DNA of 5,300 nucleotides. Origin: Campylobacterota bacterium (lineage in GTDB: Bacteria > Campylobacterota > Campylobacteria > Campylobacterales > Sulfurospirillaceae). The DNA is taken from assembly GCA_009930355.1 (NCBI GenBank), contig RZYK01000145.1:1-5300 (forward strand). The letters run 5' to 3'. Positions 5,258 to 5,300 of this stretch are shown piece after piece. Below the pieces are notes generated by a model. That model worked only from the letters and a program-made list of their open reading frames with translations. It ran no database searches and was not told the DNA's origin. Both the position numbers and the translations under genes were made by a program. Position 1 is the first letter of the stretch; every line of letters starts with the position of its first letter.

Positions 5258-5300
5258 ATTTAAAGCCTTATTGAGTCTGCCCTCGAAATAAATCGAGAGT
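5252..5300 (-). CDS. C-terminal fragment of an IS256-family transposase
   Basis: On the minus strand from 5299 the frame reads LSIYFEGRLNKALNL followed by TGA at 5254-5252. The block L-[SA]-I-Y-F-E-[GD]-R-L is the characteristic C-terminal end of IS256/mutator-family DDE transposases. Only these 15 residues are visible; the catalytic residues are beyond the edge, so whether the transposase is intact cannot be judged. The frame overlaps the terminal codons of the TPR-like gene on the opposite strand by six bases (5252-5257). Confidence 0.75.
   Translation of the reverse strand, partial: LSIYFEGRLNKALNL

Larger units (their letters stand above)
5203..5300 (-). mobile_element. End of an IS256-family insertion sequence
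   Basis: Two signals agree: a terminal-repeat-like sequence at 5203-5226 and, 25 bases further in, the stop codon and last 15 residues of a minus-strand IS256-type transposase. The visible part is the end downstream of the transposase; the remainder lies beyond the right edge. The outer boundary is probably at or within a base or two of 5203, inside the coding region of the TPR-like gene. IS256 elements make 8-9 bp target duplications; the predicted copy to look for at the far end is AATCAAAT (5195-5202). Confidence 0.75.

Noticed and set aside
5282..5297. Hairpin CTCGA-6-TCGAG as a terminator after the TPR-like gene
   Set aside because: It falls inside the transposase C-terminal codons of the insertion sequence and has no T-run within the window; most simply coding sequence.

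Overview
The window is AT-rich bacterial DNA that reads like a Campylobacterota (Epsilonproteobacteria) chromosome, possibly Sulfurospirillum-like. This rests on base composition, the character of the YchF protein and TATAAT/TACAAT-type -10 boxes with mostly weak -35 boxes. It is inference; no marker gene fixes the species.

Layout from left to right. (1) A minus-strand gene runs off the left edge and encodes a pentapeptide-repeat protein with an N-terminal cysteine motif. (2) A minus-strand, overlapping two-gene operon encodes a small HTH protein (AbiEi-like putative antitoxin) and an AbiEii-family nucleotidyltransferase toxin. Its near-consensus promoter contains a perfect 9-bp-arm inverted repeat that fits an autoregulatory operator. 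(3) Divergent from it on the plus strand lies the housekeeping GTPase/ATPase gene ychF, followed by a strong intrinsic terminator. (4) Next is a secreted MORN_2-repeat protein gene. (5) After an extended -10 promoter come two very AT-rich, translationally coupled genes: a 61-residue single-pass membrane protein and a TPR-like helical repeat protein. (6) The right edge is the end of an IS256-type insertion sequence. Its transposase C-terminus reads on the minus strand, and its terminal repeat supplies the last codons and stop of the TPR-like gene, so that gene is very probably truncated.

Two points deserve most attention. First, the C-terminal tail of the small membrane protein and the N-terminus of the TPR-like protein share a short G/Q/N motif, [VI]-G-[DN]-T-x-Q-x-N-[IV]. 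This arrangement (effector with C-terminal motif, receptor with N-terminal motif, adjacent genes) is the one known for bacterial amyloid-signalling pairs, and may represent a small membrane-effector/receptor defence module inactivated or altered by the IS. Second, the palindrome TTACATGTAA occurs four times exactly and once nearly, far above chance, twice as the arms of the ychF terminator.

Overall, the conserved ychF-MORN segment appears flanked by accessory genes: a toxin-antitoxin pair and a pentapeptide protein on one side, and a candidate defence pair plus an insertion sequence on the other. I see no rRNA, tRNA, CRISPR array, riboswitch or replication origin, and no gene-free stretch longer than about 140 bases.
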